From positions 1 through 38,091 of the forward strand of contig JAEKNW010000279.1 in NCBI GenBank assembly GCA_016838885.1: DNA of 38,091 bases. Reading direction: 5' to 3'. The notes below the pieces were generated by a model. It was given only the letters and a program-made list of their open reading frames with translations, did no database searches and had not been told where the DNA came from. The stretch is from Candidatus Cloacimonadota bacterium (lineage in GTDB: Bacteria > Cloacimonadota > Cloacimonadia > Cloacimonadales > JAFGVF01). Both the position numbers and the translations under genes were made by a program. Positions 1-8,187 of this stretch are shown one piece after another (within the stretch, counting starts at the first letter, position 1; each line of letters begins with the position of its first letter).

Positions 1-147
1 GCTACGCCTCACAAGCCGGGATTTAATACTAACAAGCTTACAGCTTGGGGCGGAGAGAATCTCCACCGTCCGACAGAAGAGGCTTTGTTACCAATAAACT
101 ATTTAGGAGGTGGCTTGATAATTGAACAGTATCTGAAATTAAACTAG
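1..147 (+). CDS. C-terminal end of an unidentified protein (5' truncated by the window)
   Basis: Frame 1 is open from the first base to a TAG stop and encodes the last 48 residues of a protein. The tail is rich in Gly, Asn and Leu and includes NYLGGGLIIEQYLKLN just before the stop. It has no cysteines and no obvious membrane segment. The reading frame uses codons like those of neighbouring genes and ends just before a convergent minus-strand gene, so I take it as a real gene end. I do not recognise the family from this fragment, and the start and most of the protein lie outside the window. Confidence 0.55.
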   Translation, partial: ATPHKPGFNTNKLTAWGGENLHRPTEEALLPINYLGGGLIIEQYLKLN

Positions 148-190
148 ATAGGTTGAGATTATATTTGTTGACCCTACTTGCTTATATAAG

Positions 191-1108
191 CTAGTTCTTT
201 AATAATCTCATCAATAACTTTAAGTAAATCTTCCTCTTGTTGTAGTTTTTTTTTTCCACACTTCCTAATAATTGGAGAGGGTTGATAAGATCTCGTAAAC
301 GCGCAAGGGGGTACCAATTAGGTGGTATTTTTGTTATAGCACAAGAATTATATGTATTTGCAAATAAGCTTAGATCATTAGTATTAAAAGAAGAGGAATA
401 TCTAAAGAACTGTCCCATGTCTGCCAGGGAATGTCCTATTGTACAATATTCCCAATCAACATAGTAGATTTGATCACTGGGAGTAATAATCATATTAGCT
501 GGACGAAAATCAGAATGAATGAAACTTGTATAGTTAGTAATTTGCTCAAGTAACTCAGGATGTTTTTGGATAAAAGATTTAATATAGTTACTTCGCTTAT
601 CACCTAAAAGTTGGAGAGTTTTAGGATTGCTGAGGAAGTAATCATACCATGATTGGAAGGGTGGTAAGTCTAACTCCCTGATAACATAATCTCCTTTTTG
701 ATCAAAGGAGTGAATGTTAGCTAAGGAAGCTGCTACTTGATTGATATGATTAGCAGATAATTTATTAGTAGTTAAATATTTTGAGAGATTTTCACCTGGG
801 ATATATTCATATAGAAGAAAATATCTGAGATTCTTGAATTTATAATCCAGAAGCTGTGGGCATTTAACAAGCTTGGTAAGATATTTGTTCAAAGATATTT
901 CATTGGAGAAAAGGGGCGAATCCTCTGAACTTATTCTTAGTAAATACTTGCTTTGTCCAGCTGAAAGAAGGTAATTACTGTTCCTACAACCAATCTGAAT
1001 TTTCTGCAAGGTAATTGGCTGATGTCTAGCTAATTGAGGGAATAGAGCTTTGATGTCATTTACCTCTATTTCATAGAAAGGATAAGATCGTTCCCAGTAT
1101 AAATCCAT
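191..1108 (-). CDS. Aminoglycoside/choline-kinase-fold phosphotransferase (APH family)
   Basis: This 305-residue protein has the APH/choline kinase fold signature. The catalytic loop reads HSDFRPAN, with His198, Asp200 and Asn205, matching the family's HxDxxxxN motif. It is followed by YYVDWEY, the metal-binding Asp segment. The N-lobe has NYLLSAGQSKYLLRI, where the nucleotide-binding Lys or equivalent would sit. Enzymes of this family phosphorylate small hydroxylated substrates such as choline, ethanolamine, aminoglycosides or sugars, using ATP in the cytoplasm. The substrate cannot be read from the sequence. In an environmental anaerobe a choline/ethanolamine or sugar kinase role is more likely than drug resistance (inference). 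It lies downstream of pckA on the same strand and converges with the partial gene at the window's left edge. Confidence 0.8.
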   Translation of the reverse strand: MDLYWERSYPFYEIEVNDIKALFPQLARHQPITLQKIQIGCRNSNYLLSAGQSKYLLRISSEDSPLFSNEISLNKYLTKLVKCPQLLDYKFKNLRYFLLYEYIPGENLSKYLTTNKLSANHINQVAASLANIHSFDQKGDYVIRELDLPPFQSWYDYFLSNPKTLQLLGDKRSNYIKSFIQKHPELLEQITNYTSFIHSDFRPANMIITPSDQIYYVDWEYCTIGHSLADMGQFFRYSSSFNTNDLSLFANTYNSCAITKIPPNWYPLARLRDLINPLQLLGSVEKKNYNKRKIYLKLLMRLLKN

Positions 1109-1127
1109 AAATTATAATCTCTTATAT

Positions 1128-1151
1128 TGAAAGGCTGAGTTTCCCCAGCCT
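1128..1151 (-). terminator. Possible weak terminator after pckA
   Basis: On the minus strand AGGCTG pairs with CAGCCT (plus 1132-1137 and 1146-1151) across an 8-base loop, then TTTC. The hairpin sits 24 bases after the pckA stop. The U tract is short, so termination may be partial and allow read-through into the kinase gene. Confidence 0.4.
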
Positions 1152-1174
1152 CTCCTCTATTAATATTATCTATA

Positions 1175-2905
1175 TTATAAATGAACTTTAAGAGATTTAA
1201 GTAAATCTGCTAAGAGTTCAGATTTGGTATTGACATCTGATTGTCTGATAAAATCAATTCTTTGTCTAAATCTATCAGCTACAACAGATTTGTATTGTTC
1301 TATATTATTTCTTTTAGCAGGGTCATAGCGATCGTAGTAACCGGGTAAAATCTTCTCTATTGAATCTCTAGTTGGGATTTGAGCTCCATTTAGTAAGCCC
1401 CAATCTTCCCACTCAATTTGATCCATCAAGATGCCTGTTTGCAAAGTTAAGGATGTAGCTAGAGGAATCTTTTCTAAATCTTCATCAGAACTTTTCCAGT
1501 ATCCGATTGAGTTGAAACAGTAAACATCTGCTCCCCCTTCAATAACATGGATAAAGGCTTTGACATCCTTCCATAACTCATAAACACGGAAAGGATTAGC
1601 AAAAGGTTCAAAGACTAATTTATTTAATTCTTCTTCAGTAACATTTTCTGCTCTATTCCTTTTTGTCATCAGAGCTGTTCCCATGGACACAGCAAGATGT
1701 TTGTTGGTGAATCTAATTACCGGAGGCAAAATAGTATCTTTCATTAACCAGGCTAAAGCTTTAGGGAAGCTACATTTGTTGACCCAAATCTTGAGAAGAT
1801 CTCTGTCAAAAAGAGCACGTCCATTTTGATTTCTTAAATCTAAACCAACCGGAGTTTTTACTCCATTAATATCAATAATAGCATGATTCATCAATGATAA
1901 GCAATACTTCCAATCCTTATGGTCAGGCTCTCTGCTATCAGTTTTATCAAACAAGCTTGGTTCCCAAACACGACATACTTGTTCTTCAACATCAATCTGG
2001 AAAGCATCATCATGGAGTACTACTTTACCAAAACCTGCCGGAAGGGTGTCGCAGTTATTTTCACTGTTTGTATGAGAAGACTTACCAGTTCCTGATAAGC
2101 CATAGAAAGCTATTGATCTCTTACCTAATTTGTGATAAAGGCTATCTTCACAAGTAGTAAAGTCAATCTCTTTAATTCCACCGTGACAGGCAGCCATTCC
2201 CAATCTCATTCCAGATGTCCAAGCTAGAGTCAAGGTCCCTTTCTTTCTTTCACCAAAATATTTCATCCCAAAATTGAAGATAACGTTTTCTTTTTCATCC
2301 ACTAAGGCTAATTGAGGAGCACCAACATTGTGATAGAATGGATCATTACTCTTCCAATCATTATAGGCTATGATAATAATATCTTGAATTGGAAGCTCTG
2401 TGCTGTTTTTATACTCTTTTTCTATACACTCAAGAGGCATAAAATTTGTAAGCCAATTGAACATGTTTGCAGCATCAGATTCTGTAGTAACATAAGTAGC
2501 TTTTATCATAAGGTCTTTATCTAAACCAATAATAGCTTCACCTTTAATCAAGGTCTGCTGTTGCATATCGTAAATAGCTTCTCTTAAATCACCCTCGACC
2601 TTATTTTTTTCTGGAACAGTCAAACGGTGATAAAACTTTCTTGCTTTAGCAGTTCTTCCAATGATTTTACCATGGCAATCATTAAGAATTTTTGCAGATT
2701 GAGGTAATCCTACCTTTTTTGCATATTTTGGATAGATATAAAAATCAGTTTCTGATACTCCAGGTTGCTGTCTTGCTAATTCATAAGCCTCAGCAATTGT
2801 TACTTTTCTAACTTTTGAGTCATTAACAACAGTTTCTGCAAGAGCTCTAATTTTCGACATATCTTGCAACTTACTGTAATACTTCGCACTAGGTTTGCTA
2901 GCCAT
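1175..2905 (-). CDS. pckA: Phosphoenolpyruvate carboxykinase (ATP), divergent
   Basis: It probably catalyses the ATP-dependent interconversion of oxaloacetate and phosphoenolpyruvate in gluconeogenesis or anaplerosis. The protein has 576 residues, slightly longer than the roughly 530-540 typical of ATP-type PEPCK. The kinase-1a P-loop GLSGTGKSS begins at about residue 269. The kinase-2 segment VVLHDDAFQID follows, and GMRLGMAACHGG precedes the P-loop where other PEPCKs have the metal-binding His region. GRTAKARKF near residue 83 resembles the oxaloacetate-binding GRSPKDK segment. The N- and C-terminal parts look unlike the Escherichia coli enzyme, so this is a divergent branch. The start is ATG with a strong GGGAGG site. 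It is preceded by its own consensus-like promoter and is probably monocistronic or followed weakly by the kinase gene. Confidence 0.85.
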   Translation of the reverse strand: MASKPSAKYYSKLQDMSKIRALAETVVNDSKVRKVTIAEAYELARQQPGVSETDFYIYPKYAKKVGLPQSAKILNDCHGKIIGRTAKARKFYHRLTVPEKNKVEGDLREAIYDMQQQTLIKGEAIIGLDKDLMIKATYVTTESDAANMFNWLTNFMPLECIEKEYKNSTELPIQDIIIIAYNDWKSNDPFYHNVGAPQLALVDEKENVIFNFGMKYFGERKKGTLTLAWTSGMRLGMAACHGGIKEIDFTTCEDSLYHKLGKRSIAFYGLSGTGKSSHTNSENNCDTLPAGFGKVVLHDDAFQIDVEEQVCRVWEPSLFDKTDSREPDHKDWKYCLSLMNHAIIDINGVKTPVGLDLRNQNGRALFDRDLLKIWVNKCSFPKALAWLMKDTILPPVIRFTNKHLAVSMGTALMTKRNRAENVTEEELNKLVFEPFANPFRVYELWKDVKAFIHVIEGGADVYCFNSIGYWKSSDEDLEKIPLATSLTLQTGILMDQIEWEDWGLLNGAQIPTRDSIEKILPGYYDRYDPAKRNNIEQYKSVVADRFRQRIDFIRQSDVNTKSELLADLLKSLKVHL

Positions 2906-2984
2906 TGTTCCTCCCGAACTCTGTTTATTTTATTATTTTTAAACTTAATACTTAATGTTTTTTTTTAAATTAATCACAGGAGGC

Positions 2985-3013
2985 ATTAAATGAATTTACA
3001 AACTACTTGTCAA
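2985..3013 (-). promoter_or_regulatory. Promoter of pckA
   Basis: The minus strand shows TTGACA (3008-3013), a 17-base spacer, and TTTAAT (2985-2990). This is a full -35 match and 5 of 6 at -10, about 80 bases before the pckA start. The remaining sequence between 3014 and 3133 is very AT-rich, and I see nothing else in it. Confidence 0.65.
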
Positions 3014-3133
3014 GCTTACAAAAATTTTTTCTTAAATAAATACATCTAAATAATTAATTAACAATAAATTAACATAAGCATCTATAATAACTCATTTTTT
3101 ATAATTAACCCAAATTCACTATTTTTTTGACAA

Positions 3134-3165
3134 GAAAAAGAGGTCTAACATGAATGTTAAACCTC
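3134..3165 (-). terminator. Intrinsic terminator after rpmA
   Basis: On the minus strand GAGGTTTAACAT and ATGTTAGACCTC form a hairpin with one mismatch (plus 3140-3165), followed directly by TTTTTCTTG. It lies about 20 bases past the L27 stop codon and separates the ribosomal-protein genes from pckA. Confidence 0.8.
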
Positions 3166-3185
3166 AAGCTGTCAATCTAATATTT

Positions 3186-3440
3186 TTAAGCTGGAACTAT
3201 ATCAATATATTTCCTACCATTCTTTTTTGTAACAAATTGAACTTTCCCTTCTTGAACAGCAAAAATCGTATGATCTTTACCAATTCCTGTTCCGATTCCG
3301 GGATGGAACTTTGTTCCTCTTTGTCTGACAATAATATTGCCTGATATTACAAATTCATTTCCGTACTTTTTGACACCGAGATATTGAGGATTACTATCTC
3401 TTCCGTTTCTAGTCGATCCACCTGCTTTCTTATGAGCCAT
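3186..3440 (-). CDS. rpmA: Large ribosomal subunit protein bL27
   Basis: This 84-residue basic protein starts [16 protein letters not shown], the hallmark N-terminus of bL27, whose extended tail reaches the peptidyl transferase centre. [15 protein letters not shown] is the conserved core. It has no N-terminal cleavage extension of the kind seen in Firmicutes bL27. It follows rplU by 9 bases and ends just before an intrinsic terminator, so the two form a short operon. The length is normal for the family. Confidence 0.97.
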   Translation of the reverse strand: MAHKKAGGSTRNGRDSNPQYLGVKKYGNEFVISGNIIVRQRGTKFHPGIGTGIGKDHTIFAVQEGKVQFVTKKNGRKYIDIVPA

Positions 3441-3449
3441 TTCTTCCTC

Positions 3450-3764
3450 CTATCTTTTTATCTCTTGAATTTTAATTTCTGTAAAATTCTGTCTGTGGCC
3501 ATTTTTTTTCTTATAGCCTTGTCTTCTTTTCTTTTTGAAAACAATAATTTTCTTATCTTTTTTGTGTCCAAGGACTTCGGCAGTAACCATGGCACCTGCT
3601 ACATTTGGGGTTCCAAATGTGATATCATTCTCGTCTCTTAGAACAAGTACTTCGTCTATGCTAACTATATCGCCAGCATTTTGATCAGCAAGGTAAGGCA
3701 CTTTTACGACAGCGTCTTTTTCGACCTTAAACTGATATCCTTTAAAATGAACTATTGCGTACAT
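3450..3764 (-). CDS. rplU: Large ribosomal subunit protein bL21
   Basis: The product is 104 residues with the typical bL21 start MYAIVHFKGYQFKVEKD and the C-terminal segment FKKKRRQGYKKKNGHRQNFT, which binds 23S rRNA. The family normally has about 100-105 residues. The start has a GGAG Shine-Dalgarno site a few bases upstream. It is the first gene of the rplU-rpmA pair, an arrangement conserved in most bacteria. A TTGACA-containing promoter lies 39 to 67 bases upstream of the start codon and overlaps the end of rng. Confidence 0.97.
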   Translation of the reverse strand: MYAIVHFKGYQFKVEKDAVVKVPYLADQNAGDIVSIDEVLVLRDENDITFGTPNVAGAMVTAEVLGHKKDKKIIVFKKKRRQGYKKKNGHRQNFTEIKIQEIKR

Positions 3765-3802
3765 TTTTTCTCCTTTATTTTTTATAAAATAAGTTCTTAA
3801 GC

Positions 3803-3831
3803 TATAAATTTAAATCTGTAAATCTTGTCAA
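3803..3831 (-). promoter_or_regulatory. Probable promoter of rplU-rpmA, overlapping the rng stop
   Basis: The minus strand has TTGACA (3826-3831), then a 17-base spacer and TTTATA (3803-3808). The -35 box is perfect and overlaps the TGA stop of rng (3828-3830). The -10 is poor, so the assignment rests on the -35 and its position before a ribosomal-protein operon. Confidence 0.45.
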
Positions 3832-5333
3832 GCACTATATTGATCTGTGATATCTTCCCGACTCTTACCCTTAAAAACTCTGAAATCATGGCGATGAAGT
3901 TTTTCATTGCTAACAAATTCCACTTTAAACTTATAATTGGAATAGATATAATCTGGATGATCTAAGATAAATACTCTAATATCAGGATTAACTTCAACTC
4001 TTATCTGTTCTTCTTTAATAAAATAAGCTGCTCGGTTTAACCAACGGCTAATATTTACTAAAACAGCATCAGAAGAGAGAATTCTCCCAGTTCCAAAACA
4101 ATAAGGACAGGATTCAGAGTAAGCTGATATAATTGAGGGTCTGATTCTTTTACGGGTAATTTGCACTAAACCTAGAGGACCAAAAGGGTAGGCTTTATTT
4201 CTAGCCCGGTCTTTCTTTAATTCTCTTTTAAGAACGTCTAAGACCTCTTCCCTACTCTTTTCTTCTCCCATATCAATGAAGTCTATGATAATGATCCCTG
4301 AGAGGTCACGAAGCCTAATTTGACGAGCTACTTCTTTGGCGGCTTCTTTATTGGTTTTAGTGATAGTATCTTCATACTTTGATTTTCCGGTAAAGCTTCC
4401 TGTATTAACATCGATAGCAACTAGTGCTTCAGTTTGGTCTATTTGGATATTACCACCGCTAGGCAGATATGATTTTGAGTTGAAAATTGTCTTAATTTTT
4501 TTCTCTATGCCGAAAGCATCAAAGATAGGAGTATCTTCATTATAGAACTCAATTCTACTTAAGAGATCAGGAGCTATATCAGCTATTTCACTTTTAATTT
4601 CCTTAAGAAAATCAACATCATCGATAACAACTCTGCTAACTTCATCTCTGAATAAATCTCTAATCAGGGTATTTTGTATTTTGTTTTCATCGAAAATACA
4701 AACAGGAGGTTTAGCATATTTAATCTGTTTTTCAATAACTTTCCAACTCTTGGTCAGAGCCTTGTATTCTGCTGTTAACTCTTCGTCTGTGCATCCTTCT
4801 GCTTCTGTTCTGACTATTAATCCATGATCCTTATCTTTCAAATTATAAAGAAAAGTTTTTAATCTCTTTTTTTCTTTAAATGATTGGATTTTACGGGAAA
4901 CAGATATTTTCGTTTTGTTTGGAAAGAAAACAAGAAATTTACCTGGGATTGAGATTTGACCTGTCAATCTAGCACCTTTCTTATTAAGTGGTCCTTTTTG
5001 AACTTGGACGATTATTTCTTGTCCAGAGTGAAGATATTTCCCTATCTTAGAAGAGTCGTTAGATTTATTGGTAACTTTACCATCTCCTTCAACTTCATCT
5101 AAATAGTCGACTATAATATCAGTATAGTGTAAGAAGGCTGTGCGTTCCAGACCAAGATCTATGAAAGCTGCCCCCATTCCGGGTAAAACATCCTTAACAA
5201 TTCCTTTATAGATATTACTAACTATATTGGAGTTGTTAGGTTTTTCGACGATAAACTCCAAGAGCTTACCGTTCTCTAATACTGCTATCCTTTTTTCTAA
5301 AGGTGTAACATTTACTACTATTTCAAAATTCAT
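3828..5333 (-). CDS. rng: Ribonuclease G/E family endoribonuclease
   Basis: This 501-residue RNase E/G-type enzyme cuts single-stranded RNA at AU-rich sites in rRNA maturation and mRNA decay. The N-terminal S1-like RNA-binding domain spans roughly residues 35-130. The catalytic DNase I-like part has both metal-binding aspartates in context, LVAIDVNTG and IIIIDFIDMGEE. The Zn-link motif CPYCFGTG follows near residue 420. There is no long C-terminal scaffold, so the size fits RNase G rather than full RNase E. It is 28 bases downstream of sppA and immediately before rplU-rpmA, next to which rng/rne genes are often found. The start ATG encodes MNFEIVVNVTPLEKRIAVLE, a standard family beginning. 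Confidence 0.93.
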   Translation of the reverse strand: MNFEIVVNVTPLEKRIAVLENGKLLEFIVEKPNNSNIVSNIYKGIVKDVLPGMGAAFIDLGLERTAFLHYTDIIVDYLDEVEGDGKVTNKSNDSSKIGKYLHSGQEIIVQVQKGPLNKKGARLTGQISIPGKFLVFFPNKTKISVSRKIQSFKEKKRLKTFLYNLKDKDHGLIVRTEAEGCTDEELTAEYKALTKSWKVIEKQIKYAKPPVCIFDENKIQNTLIRDLFRDEVSRVVIDDVDFLKEIKSEIADIAPDLLSRIEFYNEDTPIFDAFGIEKKIKTIFNSKSYLPSGGNIQIDQTEALVAIDVNTGSFTGKSKYEDTITKTNKEAAKEVARQIRLRDLSGIIIIDFIDMGEEKSREEVLDVLKRELKKDRARNKAYPFGPLGLVQITRKRIRPSIISAYSESCPYCFGTGRILSSDAVLVNISRWLNRAAYFIKEEQIRVEVNPDIRVFILDHPDYIYSNYKFKVEFVSNEKLHRHDFRVFKGKSREDITDQYSA

Positions 5334-5361
5334 TGCAATCCCTTACAGAATTACATCTCAA

Positions 5362-7095
5362 CTAATTTTCAAACTCCATTGGAAGTATTGTTTGGATTTG
5401 ATGCTGTTTGAAATTATCTAACATCATCTTTTGCTGGAAGAGAGTTTCTGAAGTGTTTTTTAGTAACAAATTTTTAATTTGAGTACTACCAAATCTTTCA
5501 GCTATAAGATACTCAAGAAAGTTTTTTCGGACAGGGAAATTCTCTCTGGTATAATCTTCTTGAAGATTGGCTAATTTCGTAGCATAAGTGATTGCATCTT
5601 TGAGGTTTCCGACTTCATCAATTAGCCCATTATTTTTAGCTGATTCAGCATCCCAAATTTGACCTTGGGCTACTTTCTCTACATCATCAAGAGTAGTGAA
5701 TTTACCATCTCTACCATCTTTTACAATTTTCTTGAAAGAATCATATACAAGGTCTGCAGAACTCTTTAAAGCACTCAATTGCTGTTCTGAGACACCGTTA
5801 AGAGTATTTAGCCATGTGCTTTTTTTGCCATATTCGAGGCTTTCGTGATTAATGCCAATTTTTTCTTGTAATTTTTTAGCATCAGGAACCATTTGGACTA
5901 CGCCGATGGAGCCTGTGATGGAGTATGGATCAGCAAATATTTTGCTACCAACTGTACTAATCATATAGCCGCCAGAGGCAGCCACGTCACCCATCGAAAC
6001 AACAACTGGCATCTTTTCTTTTAGTTTTTTCAAAATTTGTAAAATTTCTTCAGATTCTAAAGCACTTCCACCAGGGCTATTAACTCTAATCACACAAGCC
6101 TTGATTTTTTGATTCTTTAATATTTCTTCTACCGCATCTTCTATCCAATCAGAAGTAAGTGTTGAAAAGTCGCTCTCGAATGGCATAATACTGCCATTAA
6201 GATATAAAACTGCTATTATATTGTTTGTTTTTAATTTATTTGATTTAGAACTTGCTAAATATTTCTTATAATCAATTACATTTTCAAATCTATTTTTTTC
6301 TTTTTGTAAGAAATCTGTTTCGAAGGCCCTCATCTCAATAATCCCGGTTCTTTCGAGCTCTACTGGATCGAGAAACATAAACTTTTCATTAGTTATAACG
6401 CCTTCAATTAATATTGGTGATAAATTAAGGTTTTTTGATAATTGATTAACAAATAGGTCATAGCGGGCTTTTAAAACTCGATCTAAATTTTCTTTAGTTT
6501 CATCTGACATACTATCGTGTGAATATTGAGTACCATAATCCTTATATTTACCTGCACTTACGACATGCATTTTAATTCCTAGATTATCAAACATATTCTT
6601 GTAATATGCCATATTAACCCCAAAACCTTTTAGGTACAAGCCTGCTGATGAGCTTGCTGAGATGGTTATTTCATTAGCAACAGAGGCAAGTAGCATGTCA
6701 TTATTTGAAGCCATTGTTAGATAGGCTATAACAGGCTTACCTGTTTTCTTAAAATCTTCTAGAGCATAAATAATTTCATTAAGTGAAGCATAACCAAGGG
6801 AAGTCATTTCCGGCTGTAACAAGATACCATCAATACGTTGATCAGTTTTTGCTATTTTAATAGCTTCAATTATCTCAACTACACTAGCCTGATTATAGAA
6901 CATATTATCACCAGAGAAACGAGAATACTCAGGTATTGGACCTGATAAGGATATCGATAAGAGGGTGTTGGCATTAAGAGTAATATAGTTACTTCTAGCT
7001 AATTTGGTTAATCCAAATATTGAAAATACAATTATGAATATTATTAACACAATTGAAGTTAAGCACCCTAAGCTATACGCTGTAAATTTCTTCAT
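5362..7095 (-). CDS. sppA: Signal peptide peptidase SppA, 67K type
   Basis: It digests cleaved signal peptides in the inner membrane, with its active site on the periplasmic side. The 577-residue protein has one N-terminal membrane segment (about residues 7-27) and two tandem S49 protease domains, as in Escherichia coli SppA. The expected catalytic dyad is visible: Lys185 in GKYKDYGTQYS in the first half, and Ser374 in GDVAASGGYMIST in the second. RDS-like HDSMSDETKENLD follows the lysine as in the family. SppA and rng are close enough (28 bases) to be cotranscribed. The weak promoter at 7145-7173 would drive both. Confidence 0.93.
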   Translation of the reverse strand: MKKFTAYSLGCLTSIVLIIFIIVFSIFGLTKLARSNYITLNANTLLSISLSGPIPEYSRFSGDNMFYNQASVVEIIEAIKIAKTDQRIDGILLQPEMTSLGYASLNEIIYALEDFKKTGKPVIAYLTMASNNDMLLASVANEITISASSSAGLYLKGFGVNMAYYKNMFDNLGIKMHVVSAGKYKDYGTQYSHDSMSDETKENLDRVLKARYDLFVNQLSKNLNLSPILIEGVITNEKFMFLDPVELERTGIIEMRAFETDFLQKEKNRFENVIDYKKYLASSKSNKLKTNNIIAVLYLNGSIMPFESDFSTLTSDWIEDAVEEILKNQKIKACVIRVNSPGGSALESEEILQILKKLKEKMPVVVSMGDVAASGGYMISTVGSKIFADPYSITGSIGVVQMVPDAKKLQEKIGINHESLEYGKKSTWLNTLNGVSEQQLSALKSSADLVYDSFKKIVKDGRDGKFTTLDDVEKVAQGQIWDAESAKNNGLIDEVGNLKDAITYATKLANLQEDYTRENFPVRKNFLEYLIAERFGSTQIKNLLLKNTSETLFQQKMMLDNFKQHQIQTILPMEFEN

Positions 7096-7144
7096 CTATT
7101 TCTCCTGAAATTATTTATTTACTAAATATATTTTTATCTAATTT

Positions 7145-7173
7145 TATGAAATTTTATTATAATAAATTGTCAA
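7145..7173 (-). promoter_or_regulatory. Possible promoter of sppA-rng
   Basis: The minus strand has a perfect TTGACA (7168-7173) with TTCATA 17 bases on (7145-7150). The -10 match is poor. It lies about 50 bases before the sppA start, and no better candidate is visible in this very AT-rich gap. Confidence 0.35.
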
Positions 7174-7221
7174 GAAATATTATTGATAAGTTTATAAAAA
7201 AGAACAGAATTATTAAATTTA

Positions 7222-7266
7222 TAAAAATGCTCATTCGTTGATTTGTTGACAAATCAGCGATTGAGC
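7222..7266 (-). terminator. Intrinsic terminator after the TerB-like gene
   Basis: Two 18-base arms (plus 7229-7246 and 7249-7266) pair with only two mismatches across a 2-base gap, so the apical loop must open a little. On the minus strand the hairpin is followed by ATTTTTAT. It lies about 100 bases beyond the TerB-like stop. The bases between 7267 and 7368 contain nothing I can identify. Confidence 0.7.
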
Positions 7267-7368
7267 TATTAAGTATATCAATACTAAAAACGGTAAATGG
7301 TTGTTAATTCTTCCTATTACATCTCTGAATGGGTAAAACCTATCCAGGCTCATAAACTTCTATAACTT

Positions 7369-7947
7369 CTATTTTTTTTGTAATTCTTGCTTTACTTCCA
7401 TCTCAATCCTATCTAATTCTTCAGTTGCTACATCCATAGAAAGAGCTATATTATGAATTGCTCTTTTTTCTGCTTCATCAAAGACATTATCAGACATAGC
7501 ACTAAAAAAACACAAACGGATCAAATAGTAACGTTTTTCGGGGTTATTCTGGTATAATAAGTAAATTTCTTCAAGTATTTTATCTAAATTTAATTTATTT
7601 GTTTGATATTCTGCGTAAAGCTTGTCATAAATATTAAGAATTACTTCTTTTTCATTATCGCCGAATTTTTTAGAGAGCTTACTGAATTCATAAGGTCTCT
7701 GTTCCATTTGGAAAAGCATATCATTAACAATTTGTTCTTTCTCAGCTTGATCAATAGTTTTATCAGCATTAGCAACATATATCAAAATTGCCATACTACT
7801 AACAATTAAAGAGAACTCATCAAATATCTGAATCTCTTCGTCAGTTACAGGTTGATAATTTTTTGGTTTAAAAAAATCTTCTAGTTCGCGGTCCTTGTGT
7901 TCGGTAGTAGAACTTAGTTTGTGGATACTATTTTGCCATCTACTCAT
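7369..7947 (-). CDS. TerB-like domain protein
   Basis: The protein resembles the TerB/DjlA-N superfamily of small helical bundles. Two acidic helical repeats are visible, NADKTIDQAEKEQIVNDML near residues 60-80 and SDNVFDEAEKRAIHNIALSM near 150-170, as in TerB metal-binding regions. I chose the ATG at 7947 (MSRWQNS, 192 aa). The upstream ATG at 7959 contains the GGAGG Shine-Dalgarno sequence itself, while that GGAGG sits 5-6 bases before the 7947 ATG. No signal peptide is seen, so it is probably cytoplasmic. The function in this family is poorly defined (stress or membrane-associated roles are suggested), and no tellurite-resistance genes are nearby. It has its own good promoter and terminator. 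Confidence 0.75.
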   Translation of the reverse strand: MSRWQNSIHKLSSTTEHKDRELEDFFKPKNYQPVTDEEIQIFDEFSLIVSSMAILIYVANADKTIDQAEKEQIVNDMLFQMEQRPYEFSKLSKKFGDNEKEVILNIYDKLYAEYQTNKLNLDKILEEIYLLYQNNPEKRYYLIRLCFFSAMSDNVFDEAEKRAIHNIALSMDVATEELDRIEMEVKQELQKK

Positions 7948-7984
7948 CTTTTCCTCCATTAATTAAATTACGTTATTTTTATAA

Positions 7985-8012
7985 ATTATAGTTAACTTTC
8001 TATGGATGTCAA
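7985..8012 (-). promoter_or_regulatory. Promoter of the TerB-like gene
   Basis: The minus strand shows TTGACA (8007-8012), a 16-base spacer and TATAAT (7985-7990). Both hexamers are perfect, about 40 bases before the start codon. It is the best sigma-70-type promoter in the window. Confidence 0.8.
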
Positions 8013-8130
8013 ATATTACTTTTCAAATTAGGCTTATTAACCCCTAAGAAATTATTGACAATCATTAAGCTCTCTTACGAAATTAGGATCTGCTTTCTTT
8101 CATCAATTTATGCTTTTTTCAAAAAGATTA

Positions 8131-8159
8131 TTGACAAATGTTAAGTAGTTTTATTTATT
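8131..8159 (+). promoter_or_regulatory. Probable promoter of the outer-membrane protein operon
   Basis: TTGACA (8131-8136) is followed after 17 bases by TTTATT (8154-8159), about 30 bases before the ATG at 8188. A near copy of the same block (ATTATTGACAA, three bases, TTAAG) lies 76 bases upstream at 8051-8069. The rest of 8013-8187 shows nothing else. Confidence 0.5.
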
Positions 8160-8187
8160 TGATAGACAAATAGAAATGGAGTGATAA

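Noticed and set aside
180-191. 12-base palindrome GCTTATATAAGC between convergent genes
   Set aside because: Short, AT-rich, and no adequate U tract to call a terminator.
7229-7266. Plus-strand TTGACA inside the hairpin at 7229-7266
   Set aside because: It is part of the terminator palindrome, has a poor -10, and no plus-strand gene follows nearby.
8051-8083. The upstream TTGACA block as a full promoter
   Set aside because: The hexamer 17 bases on is CGAAAT, too weak; kept only as a repeated motif.
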